From JAYSRU01 sp043720875 (GTDB taxonomy: Bacteria; Bacteroidota; Bacteroidia; Flavobacteriales_D; Crocinitomicaceae), in NCBI GenBank assembly GCA_043720875.1, contig JAYSRU010000061.1, positions 1-46,635 of the forward strand: a stretch of 46,635 nucleotides of DNA, given 5' to 3'. Within the stretch, counting starts at the first letter, position 1. Every line of letters starts with the position of its first letter. Below the pieces are notes generated by a model. The model saw only the letters and a program-made list of their open reading frames with translations, made no database searches and had not been told where the DNA came from. This document shows positions 8,333 to 15,462 of this stretch, piece by piece. The position numbers were made by a program, and so were the translations under genes.

Positions 8333-8806
8333 TTATGAAGGGTCTACCAAGAAAAGCGGTTGATCATATTCTACAGGAGAAGAATCATCCACCAATACTT
8401 TTACAATTTTCCCAGCTATTTCTGATTCAATTTCGTTGAAAAGTTTCATTGCTTCAATAATACAAACTGCATCACCGATAGCCACTGAGTCTCCTACAGA
8501 TTTAAACATAGGTTTATCTGGAGAAGATGAACGGTAGAATGTACCGATCATTGGAGATTTGATTACGATAAATTTGCTATCCGCTTCTGGCGCTGGAGTT
8601 GCAGCAACTGGAGCAGCTACTTGAGCCGGAGCAAGTGGTGCTGGAGCTTGTATTTGAGCTGGAGCAGCAGAAGGCATATAAACAACGTGTTCACCTTTTT
8701 GCTCCCCTTTAATCGTGATTTTAAAATCTTTCTTAGTGATTTCTACTTCGCTTATTCCGGACTTCGAAAAAAACTTAATTAAGTCTTGTATTTCTGTTAA
8801 GTTCAT
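8333..8806 (-). CDS. accB: Acetyl-CoA carboxylase biotin carboxyl carrier protein
   Basis: Carries the biotin that moves carboxylate from AccC to the carboxyltransferase. The 157 residues show an N-terminal dimerisation-like segment (1-45), a flexible Ala/Pro/Gln linker (about 46-75), and a C-terminal biotinyl domain with the EAMKL motif, K121 being the biotinylated lysine. The FYRSSSPDKP thumb-like segment before it is typical of bacterial BCCP. It lies 43 bases downstream of fabH and upstream of accC, in the common fab/acc order. The start ATG at 8804-8806 fits family length. Confidence 0.96.
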   Translation of the reverse strand: MNLTEIQDLIKFFSKSGISEVEITKKDFKITIKGEQKGEHVVYMPSAAPAQIQAPAPLAPAQVAAPVAATPAPEADSKFIVIKSPMIGTFYRSSSPDKPMFKSVGDSVAIGDAVCIIEAMKLFNEIESEIAGKIVKVLVDDSSPVEYDQPLFLVDPS

Positions 8807-8849
8807 ACTTTATCGTTTTAATTGAATTAGTTTATTATTTATTTAGTGC

Positions 8850-9845
8850 TTAGGCTTTATAATCGTAAGCCCATTTAACATATATTGACCCCCATGTAAA
8901 ACCTCCTCCAAAAGCTGACAAAACTAATTTATCACCTTTTTTCAATTTCGGTTCCCACTCCCAAAGGCAAAGCGGAATAGTTCCCGCTGTTGTATTTCCG
9001 AATTTTTGAATGTTAATCATTACCTTTTCTTTTGGTAATCCCATTCTATTTGCCGTTGCATCGATAATTCTAAGATTAGCTTGATGTGGAACTAACCAAT
9101 CAACATCTTCAGCGGTAAGATTATTTCGTTCCATAATCTCTGCCGAAACTTCCGCCATGTTGGTTACTGCAAATTTGAAAACCGCTTGACCTTCTTGTTT
9201 CACAAAATGAAGACGTTCATCTATTGATTCATGCGATGGTGGACAAACTGATCCGCCACCAGGTTGGTATAAGTATTTTCTACCCGCTCCATCTGATTTT
9301 AAGACAGAGTCAATGATTCCGTTTCCGTCTTCTGATGGCTCTAACAATACCGCTCCACCTCCATCACCAAAAATAACACAAGTCGTGCGATCTTGGTAAT
9401 CCAAAATTGAACTCATCTTATCCACCCCAATAATTACAATTTTTTTATAGGTACCTGATTCTATCATTTTTGCCCCTGTTGTAAGGGCATATAAAAATCC
9501 AGAACACGCTGCTTTAAGATCATATCCCCAAGCGTTCGTCATTCCAACATTATCACACACCACGTTAGCCGTGCTAGGAAATGTATAATCAGGAGTTACG
9601 GTTGCTAAAATAACCAATTCAATTTCTAAAGGACTAATACCACGTTTAGCTAACAAACCCTCAACCGCTTTTGTTGCGATTACAGATGCTCCACCTTCGC
9701 GTAAAATTCTACGTTCAGAAATTCCAGTTCTCGACAAAATCCATTCATCTGATGTATCAACCAATTTGGCTAGGTCATCATTTGTTACTATTTCATCTGG
9801 AACATATCCGTGAACTGCTGTGATAGCTGCTGTAATTTTTCCCAT
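8850..9845 (-). CDS. fabH: 3-oxoacyl-[acyl-carrier-protein] synthase III
   Basis: Starts fatty acid chains by condensing an acyl-CoA primer with malonyl-ACP. The 331-residue thiolase-fold protein has the full Cys-His-Asn triad: C114 in DLKAACSGF, H254 in VPHQAN and N284 in FGNTTAGT. The segment SDEWILSRTGISER near residues 32-45 is a KAS III signature. Branched-chain primers are common in this phylum, but primer choice cannot be read here. It lies 5 bases after plsX in the lipid initiation operon. Confidence 0.96.
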   Translation of the reverse strand: MGKITAAITAVHGYVPDEIVTNDDLAKLVDTSDEWILSRTGISERRILREGGASVIATKAVEGLLAKRGISPLEIELVILATVTPDYTFPSTANVVCDNVGMTNAWGYDLKAACSGFLYALTTGAKMIESGTYKKIVIIGVDKMSSILDYQDRTTCVIFGDGGGAVLLEPSEDGNGIIDSVLKSDGAGRKYLYQPGGGSVCPPSHESIDERLHFVKQEGQAVFKFAVTNMAEVSAEIMERNNLTAEDVDWLVPHQANLRIIDATANRMGLPKEKVMINIQKFGNTTAGTIPLCLWEWEPKLKKGDKLVLSAFGGGFTWGSIYVKWAYDYKA

Positions 9846-9850
9846 TTTAA

Positions 9851-10789
9851 TTATTTTATAGATTCGGCAATTCGCGTTGCTAAACCAGATTTTGCTACAT
9901 CATAAGAATGAATAAGCATACTACAAACAGCTTTACTATTAGAAATACCATGACCAATTATTGCATTTCCTTTTACGCCTAAAATGGGTGTTCCACCATA
10001 ATTTTCATAATTGAAACGGTCAAAATATTCATCATTAATTCCACGTTTTTTCATCAACGTATACATTCCTTCAGCTTGCTTCAGTGCCACATTTCCAACA
10101 AATCCTTCACAAACAATTACATCTGCATGACCTGTAAACATATCACGACCTTCAACATTACCGATGAAATTAAATTCATCCGTTTCTGCCATAAGTTTGT
10201 GCGCTGCCTGAACTACCAAATTGCCTTTCGATGCTTCTTCACCAATACTCAACAATGCCACACGTGGTTTGTCAATATTGAAAACATACTGAGCATACAA
10301 AGATCCCAATACGCCAAATTGATACAAAACATCTGGTTTGCAATCCGCATTTGAACCTACGTCTAAAAGGATAGATGTTCCACCTTTAAAATTCGGAAGT
10401 ACTGAAGTGATACAAGGTCGAATAATTCCTGGTATTGTATTTACTTTATACATTGCCCCAACGAGCATTGCTCCTGTGTTTCCTGTACTTGCAAAAACAT
10501 CAATTGCCCCACTGGCTAACAAATCATAACCGACAGCAATAGAGCTGTTTGGTTTCTGAGGAATTGCTCTTGTAGGGTGATCGTGCATCGTAATTACATC
10601 AGGTGCATGTACGATTTCGAAATCACTTGTGTTAGCCCCAAACTTAGAAAGGCAACTCAAGATTTGATCTTGGTCGCCTATCAATATGATTGTAGCATCA
10701 TGAGGTAGCGCCTTCTTTGCAAGAATAGCACCTTCAACATTTACATCTGGAGCAAAGTCGCCGCCCGAAACATCAATTCCTAATTTCAT
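9851..10789 (-). CDS. plsX: Phosphate acyltransferase PlsX
   Basis: Makes acyl-phosphate from acyl-ACP for the PlsY step of phospholipid synthesis; peripheral to the inner membrane. The 312 residues begin with the family start LGIDVSGGDFAPD and include HAPDVITMHDHP, RAIPQKPNSSI and the glycine-rich segment STGNTGAMLVGA, all typical. It sits 19 bases after rpmF and 5 before fabH, so phospholipid and fatty acid initiation share one transcript. The length is normal for short Bacteroidota PlsX. Confidence 0.95.
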   Translation of the reverse strand: MKLGIDVSGGDFAPDVNVEGAILAKKALPHDATIILIGDQDQILSCLSKFGANTSDFEIVHAPDVITMHDHPTRAIPQKPNSSIAVGYDLLASGAIDVFASTGNTGAMLVGAMYKVNTIPGIIRPCITSVLPNFKGGTSILLDVGSNADCKPDVLYQFGVLGSLYAQYVFNIDKPRVALLSIGEEASKGNLVVQAAHKLMAETDEFNFIGNVEGRDMFTGHADVIVCEGFVGNVALKQAEGMYTLMKKRGINDEYFDRFNYENYGGTPILGVKGNAIIGHGISNSKAVCSMLIHSYDVAKSGLATRIAESIK

Positions 10790-10808
10790 CAGGATTGTAT
10801 TTCTAAAA

Positions 10809-11000
10809 CTAAGCTACTACTTCTTTCTCAGCAACTACTCTACCTTTGTAGTACATTTTTCCTTCATGCCAGTAAGCATGGTGAAAAAGGTGAGGCTGAC
10901 CAGTTGTAGGGCAGATAGAGATGTTATTCGCTTCTGCTTTTACATGTGTTCTTCTTTTGTCACGACGAGTAGTACTCGTTCTTCGTTTCGGATGTGCCAT
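10809..11000 (-). CDS. rpmF: 50S ribosomal protein L32
   Basis: Small basic ribosomal protein of 63 residues. The start MAHPKRRTSTTRRDKRRTH is the L32 signature. Only one cysteine (C30) remains, so this is the zinc-independent form. It lies between the DUF177 gene and plsX, the same placement as in many bacteria, linking ribosome and lipid output on one mRNA. Confidence 0.95.
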   Translation of the reverse strand: MAHPKRRTSTTRRDKRRTHVKAEANNISICPTTGQPHLFHHAYWHEGKMYYKGRVVAEKEVVA

Positions 11001-11047
11001 TTTACTTTATTTATTTGCGTTATCTCAACGCGTTTTTATTTAAACTG

Positions 11048-11710
11048 TTATTTTAATTTTTTTAGTGCTGCCCAGCGAGGATCAATATCTTCATCCCTTA
11101 GTGGCGGCAGTGGAGTGTTTTCTTTTGAAGTATTATTTTCTGGTGAAACTGACTTCGGTTTTTTTGGATTTGGTTGATCATCGTCATCATCCCAATCTTC
11201 ATCATCGTCGTCCCATTCATCATCATCCCAATCATCAACAGGAGCGTCTGGATCGCGCACCATCATGTATTGTTTTAATATTTCAAGGGTTTCTAAGTTA
11301 CATTCCCCTTCAGCATGTTCGTTATGAGTAGGTAAACTAATCGTAATGAACTCATACATCGTTTCGGTAACGTCTAGTTCGAAAGATTCTGGAGGAAGTA
11401 CAGTAAGACTTTCGTCTGCTGCTGGTTCTAAGCCAAACTTATACACCATTTTATTACTTCCTTCAATTTCTATTCTAACCGGGTCGCCACATTTATCACA
11501 TATTGCCCCAACATTACCAGAAATGTCAAAGATACCAACCATCATTGTTTCCTTCTTTTCGAGCTCTAAATGAACCGAAATGTCGCCTTCGTTGATGATC
11601 GAAAACTCTCTATTTTCAAAGAACTTATCAGTAATTTGATATTCAAATTCGTGTTTTCCAAGGCTTAAGCCTACAAAAGGTATTACGAACTGCTTATTCA
11701 AGGTACTCAT
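11048..11710 (-). CDS. DUF177 / YceD-family protein
   Basis: Relative of YceD, a protein linked to 23S rRNA metabolism and encoded upstream of rpmF in many bacteria. The 220 residues contain the conserved C71-D-K-C74 pair in GAICDKCGDPV and the conserved C-terminal DPRWAALKKLK. Between them, residues 159-178 are an extreme acidic tract with repeated WDDD units, followed by a Pro/Lys linker. I chose the ATG at 11710; a longer reading would start at a TTG (11732-11734) lying inside the -7 promoter box. First gene of the fab/acc operon; the mRNA leader is about 15-20 bases. The precise molecular role is unknown. Confidence 0.9.
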   Translation of the reverse strand: MSTLNKQFVIPFVGLSLGKHEFEYQITDKFFENREFSIINEGDISVHLELEKKETMMVGIFDISGNVGAICDKCGDPVRIEIEGSNKMVYKFGLEPAADESLTVLPPESFELDVTETMYEFITISLPTHNEHAEGECNLETLEILKQYMMVRDPDAPVDDWDDDEWDDDDEDWDDDDDQPNPKKPKSVSPENNTSKENTPLPPLRDEDIDPRWAALKKLK

Positions 11711-11731
11711 TTTCCAATTTTTTTTGGAGTG

Positions 11732-11764
11732 CAAAGATAGAAAAAATACGGTTTAATCAACAAA
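11732..11764 (-). promoter_or_regulatory. Promoter of the DUF177-rpmF-plsX-fabH-accB-accC operon
   Basis: A perfect -7 box TATCTTTG (plus-strand 11732-11739) and a -33 TTG (11758-11760, spacing 18; a TTTG at 11761-11764 gives 21) match the Bacteroidota housekeeping sigma consensus. The box is 22 bases before the chosen ATG. Confidence 0.8.
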
Positions 11765-11776
11765 CATGTGTTGATT

Positions 11777-12844
11777 TTATTTTTTTCCTTTCGAGATCGG
11801 CAACGAATCGCTATTGATTTCTTTGTAAAATTTGCGGTACCGCCAAACATCAATTGCTAAATAAATGGCACTTCTGAAAGATTGACCTGACGCCAAGTTT
11901 TGACCAGCAATGTCGTAGCCCGTTCCATGATCTGGCGATGTGCGCACAATTGGTAGCCCAGCCGTAAAGTTGACCCCTTCTTCAAAAGAAAGTGCTTTAA
12001 ACGCAGTCAAACCTTGGTCGTGGTACATGGCTAATATTCCATCGAAACCTGTCCATTGCGACGATCCAAAGAATCCATCCGCTGGAAATGGGCCGCTCAC
12101 CAACGTGCTTCCGGTTTGTAAAGTTTGGATTGCTGGAATAATTACATCTAATTCTTCTTTCCCTAATTTACCATTTTCTCCCGCATGTGGATTCAGTCCT
12201 AAAATTGCTATTCTCGGTTTTTGAATCCCGAAATCGCGTTGTAAACTAAAGTTTAACGCTCTAGCTTTTCCAATAATTTTGTCTTTCGTTAAACTCGTGC
12301 TCACGTCTTTTAACGGAATGTGACTACTCACCAAGGCTACGCGCATTTTTGGACCAACCATCATCATGAGCGCTTCGTCTTGCTGTGCTTTATTGGCCAA
12401 GTATTCTGTATGCCCGGCAAACTGAAATCCAGCTTTTTGAATCCCATCTTTAGAAATTGGAGCGGTAACAAGAATGTCAATTTTTCCTGCTGCAAGATCT
12501 GCTGTAGCAGCTTCTAATGAAAGAAATGCAAATTTCCCTCCATCCACATTACTTTCTCCTAACTTGTAGTCAATGTCTTCGTTCCAAACACTTACAATGT
12601 TAATTTTTCGAGCTACCGCGTCGTCTGCACTAGCACATTTTTGATAATTGAATTCCTCTTCATTGAGCAATTTTTTATGGAAATTCATGGTGCGAGACGA
12701 ACCATAAATAATAGCCGTACATTCAGTAAGTATGCGATTATCTCGCAAAGCTTTTATGATTACTTCGGGGCCAATTCCATTTACATCTCCGATAGAAATC
12801 CCAACTTTCACCGGGTATTCTCTAATTATATCTTTATCTATCAC
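11777..12844 (-). CDS. pdxA: 4-hydroxythreonine-4-phosphate dehydrogenase
   Basis: NAD-dependent oxidation of 4-phosphohydroxythreonine in the DXP-dependent pyridoxal phosphate pathway; works with PdxJ, which is not in the window. The 355 residues contain the start GISIGDVNGIGPE, H145 in AGHTEYLA, H175 in SSHIPL, H220 in NPHAGENG and H275 in MYHDQGLT; the last three match the metal-binding histidines of the family. It begins 6 bases after the aminopeptidase stop, so the two genes form one unit. The downstream fab/acc operon has its own promoter. Confidence 0.95.
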   Translation of the reverse strand: MIDKDIIREYPVKVGISIGDVNGIGPEVIIKALRDNRILTECTAIIYGSSRTMNFHKKLLNEEEFNYQKCASADDAVARKINIVSVWNEDIDYKLGESNVDGGKFAFLSLEAATADLAAGKIDILVTAPISKDGIQKAGFQFAGHTEYLANKAQQDEALMMMVGPKMRVALVSSHIPLKDVSTSLTKDKIIGKARALNFSLQRDFGIQKPRIAILGLNPHAGENGKLGKEELDVIIPAIQTLQTGSTLVSGPFPADGFFGSSQWTGFDGILAMYHDQGLTAFKALSFEEGVNFTAGLPIVRTSPDHGTGYDIAGQNLASGQSFRSAIYLAIDVWRYRKFYKEINSDSLPISKGKK

Positions 12845-12850
12845 GTGGTT

Positions 12851-14242
12851 TTACTGTTTTTGAATAAACGCACTAAGCAAACGCACACCGTATCCTGTAC
12901 CTCCTTTACCTTTATAATCTATACCTCCTTCTAAGAAAGCAGGACCTGCAATATCGATGTGAATGTACGGAGACTTTACGAAATGCTCTAAAAATTTTCC
13001 TGCTGTTATCATTCCAGCAGATGGACCTCCAATATTTTTTAAGTCTGCAATACTCGATTTTACATCTTCGTAGTATTCATCCCAAAACGGAAAACGAACT
13101 ACACGTTCGTGCACCTCTAATCCTGATTTTTCTAAAACATTGAAAACCTCATCATCTGCATTACCCATGCAAATTGCCGCGCGTGAACCAATTGCTGCCA
13201 CGGCCGCACCTGTCAGGGTTGCCAAATCGATTACCAAGCTAGGTTCAAGTTTGTTTGAATAGGCAAGCGCGTCTGCAAGAATCATTCTTCCTTCCGCATC
13301 TGTATTTAATACTTCAACTGTTGTGCCATCAAACATAGTGATAACATCTCCAGGAGTATAGGCATTTTCACCTGGTCTATTGTCTGTAGCAGGAATTAAT
13401 CCGATCAAATGAATGTCACTTTTGTTTAATGCTGCCGCATAAATTGCTCCCGCCACTGCAGCAGCGCCGCCCATGTCGCTTTTCATCAAATCCATTGAAC
13501 TTTTGGTTGGCTTTAAGCTCAATCCTCCCGTATCGTAAACGACTCCTTTTCCTACTAAAACTATTGGCTTAGCATTTTTTGGTAATGCTGGTTTATGTTC
13601 AAGAATAGTAAATGTTGGAGGATCTTGACTACCAAGATTGACGGCCAATAATCCACCCATTTTCAATGCTTCAATTTTGTTTTTCTCTAAAACTGTTACA
13701 GAAAATCCAGCTTCTTTACCTAAGGCTTCTATTTCTGCTGAAAGTTGAACGGCAGTTAAAAACGAAACTGGTTCATTTACCATATCTCTTGCCCATGTTG
13801 TAGCTTTGATAATATTGTTCAGTTTTTTTACTTCATCGTTTTGACCTTCACCACATAAGGCGATGGAAGACAATGCATATTTTTTTTCAGCAGCATCTTT
13901 GAAATAACGAATAAATTGATAATTTGAAAGTGCTACGCCTTCTGCCATAGCTTGGGCTTCAACGGTATTCTGATTTATTGAAATAGTATCACATTCTTTT
14001 GGCAACAACCCTCTCACTTTATTGCCACTAACTCTCATTTTTTCTAAATCTGAATTAATGCGTTGGACAAAGAAAAACCCATTGGCTGTTTTTAAATACT
14101 CAAAATCAGATTTCCCGGCTGCTGTTTCCTTTACGAACGATTGCTCTTCATTTGATAATTCATCCAATAACATAAAATTATTTTCTGAAAAAAGAAATAT
14201 TCTGTTATTTTTGAAACTTGATTTTTGGCTTATAGTTATCAT
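12851..14242 (-). CDS. pepA: M17 leucyl aminopeptidase family protein
   Basis: Cytoplasmic dinuclear metallopeptidase that removes N-terminal residues from peptides. In the C-terminal catalytic domain of this 463-residue protein I see K232 and D237 in GKGVVYDTGG, D256 in SDMGG, and the signature NTDAEGR at 313-319 (D315, E317, R319), so both metal sites are complete. The N-terminal third is poorly conserved, as usual for M17. The gene is first in a two-gene unit with pdxA. Its predicted leader is 70-odd bases and holds a strong hairpin. Substrate preference cannot be read. Confidence 0.93.
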   Translation of the reverse strand: MITISQKSSFKNNRIFLFSENNFMLLDELSNEEQSFVKETAAGKSDFEYLKTANGFFFVQRINSDLEKMRVSGNKVRGLLPKECDTISINQNTVEAQAMAEGVALSNYQFIRYFKDAAEKKYALSSIALCGEGQNDEVKKLNNIIKATTWARDMVNEPVSFLTAVQLSAEIEALGKEAGFSVTVLEKNKIEALKMGGLLAVNLGSQDPPTFTILEHKPALPKNAKPIVLVGKGVVYDTGGLSLKPTKSSMDLMKSDMGGAAAVAGAIYAAALNKSDIHLIGLIPATDNRPGENAYTPGDVITMFDGTTVEVLNTDAEGRMILADALAYSNKLEPSLVIDLATLTGAAVAAIGSRAAICMGNADDEVFNVLEKSGLEVHERVVRFPFWDEYYEDVKSSIADLKNIGGPSAGMITAGKFLEHFVKSPYIHIDIAGPAFLEGGIDYKGKGGTGYGVRLLSAFIQKQ

Positions 14243-14274
14243 AAAAAATACTTTGATAGTGCTGTTGCTATTAG

Positions 14275-14309
14275 GCGAAGTGAAACGAACTTAATGTTCG
14301 CACTTACGC
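14275..14309 (-). promoter_or_regulatory. Predicted 5'-terminal mRNA hairpin of the pepA-pdxA unit
   Basis: On the minus strand three paired blocks, GCG/CGC, AAGTG/CACTT and CGAAC/GTTCG, stack around a 5-base loop with one 1-base and one 3-base bulge, 13 pairs in all. A start from the -7 box at 14316-14323 would put this hairpin at the very 5' end of the transcript. It has no T-run, so it is not a standard terminator. Protection from RNases or translation control are possible roles. Confidence 0.5.
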
Positions 14310-14315
14310 TATTTG

Positions 14316-14323
14316 CAAAGTTA
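14316..14323 (-). promoter_or_regulatory. -7 box of the pepA-pdxA unit
   Basis: TAACTTTG on the minus strand is a perfect TAnnTTTG match, 74 bases before the aminopeptidase ATG. No well-spaced -33 TTG is visible. Confidence 0.5.
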
Positions 14324-14402
14324 ACCAAAGGTTCCTATAAACACATACAATTGTAATCATTGTTGCCCAATAAAATAAATTTATAAGCTTCGCCTACTGT
14401 TT

Positions 14403-14575
14403 TTACTTTTCTTTTTGCTTGATCAAAAAGAAAAGTAACAAAAGAAAAAATCAAGGCTGTAAATCATAATCTTGATTTCTACGACTTATTAAGAACGTAA
14501 AACCGAAACTCGCTTCGCTCAAACACCGTTTTTACTATGTTCTTCATTTTTCTCGAAATCTACGATTATGATTTA
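14403..14575. repeat. Composite palindromic intergenic element
   Basis: Two adjacent inverted repeats. The first is a perfect 15-base stem (TTACTTTTCTTTTTG at 14403-14417, complement at 14424-14438) with a 6-base loop. The second has 12-base arms (14460-14471 and 14564-14575) around an imperfect inner pairing of AAGAAC (14490s) with GTTCTT (about 14538-14543) and a central CGCTTCGCTC core. No open frame or transposase is inside. The structure resembles a non-autonomous, multi-copy intergenic element of Bacteroidota genomes, but copy number cannot be checked here. Confidence 0.6.
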
Positions 14576-14787
14576 ATGCCATTGTAAAACCCAAGATTTT
14601 AGAAACATTTTAGATATTAAAATTTTCTTAGATCTCATAAAATGAAATTATTTTTCAATGTAAAGATTACACTTATCTTTATGATTCTTCAAACACTCTA
14701 AATTTAACTAATTAATTTTTAGTGTTTTAAAATTATAACATAACTATAACAACTTTTTATTGGACAACAGTGAATTGCAATAAATAG

Positions 14788-15462
14788 TTATTTGGAAAGT
14801 GCATCAATCAACACCTCTAGATTTAGATATTCAAAATCTGCAAGACTCAGTTTAGTATTTGGTGTATGGGTTGGCTCAGGAATGCAAATCACAGTCATCC
14901 GGGCTGCTTTTGCGGCAATAACCCCATTCAAAGAATCTTCTATCACCAAACATTTTATGGGTTCTACTCCCATTTGGTTTGCAGCTGTGATAAAAACAGC
15001 CGGATGTGGTTTTCCCAAGGCTTCATTTTCGGCAGAACAATTGGCTTGCAAATACCGTCTAATGTCCAATTTGTCTAGTGTTGCATTTAGCAATCGAGTG
15101 TAGCTAGACGTGGCTACTCCGATTTTTAATCCTTTATTTTGAAAGAACGCTAAGGCATCTAATACACCAAGCATGGGTTTTCCTTGATCGGAAATTATCG
15201 AAACCATTCCTTCCATGATTTTATCGATCACTTCTTCTATTGAATAATTTAACCAAGGTCTTTGTGTGAACCAATACGCGACAACTTCATCAATACGTAA
15301 TCCCACTGTTCGTTCAAAATCTTTTCGTGTCAAGTTACAACCGACCTCAGCAAAAACATTTTCCATTACAATTTTCCACAATGGTTCCGAATCGATCAAG
15401 ACACCATCCATATCAAAAATTACGGCTTCAAATTGCGAAAGGTTGAATTCTTCGGCTATCAT
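14788..15462 (-). CDS. HAD-superfamily sugar-phosphate phosphatase (HxpB/YniC-like)
   Basis: Cytoplasmic phosphatase of 224 residues. Motif I is DMDGVLIDSEP with nucleophile D17 and acid/base D19; motif II is the TSS in VATSSYTRL; the motif III lysine lies in ALGKPHPAVF; motif IV is VIEDSLNG. The cap after motif I (about residues 30-90) is the helical type of the beta-phosphoglucomutase/2-deoxyglucose-6-phosphatase branch. Its ATG overlaps the antiporter stop by one base (TAATG), so the two are translationally coupled. Substrate is not certain; hexitol or deoxyglucose phosphates are the best family guess. Confidence 0.88.
   Translation of the reverse strand: MIAEEFNLSQFEAVIFDMDGVLIDSEPLWKIVMENVFAEVGCNLTRKDFERTVGLRIDEVVAYWFTQRPWLNYSIEEVIDKIMEGMVSIISDQGKPMLGVLDALAFFQNKGLKIGVATSSYTRLLNATLDKLDIRRYLQANCSAENEALGKPHPAVFITAANQMGVEPIKCLVIEDSLNGVIAAKAARMTVICIPEPTHTPNTKLSLADFEYLNLEVLIDALSK

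Larger units (their letters stand above)
14243..14787. other. Gene-free region with nested inverted repeats
   Basis: No gene is seen in these 545 bases. From left to right it holds the predicted leader hairpin and promoter of the aminopeptidase unit (14275-14323), a long composite palindromic element (14403-14575), and an AT-rich tail of about 200 bases. In the tail AAACACT (14691-14697) and AGTGTTT (14721-14727) can pair, and this may be a weak end for the HAD transcript. Confidence 0.6.
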
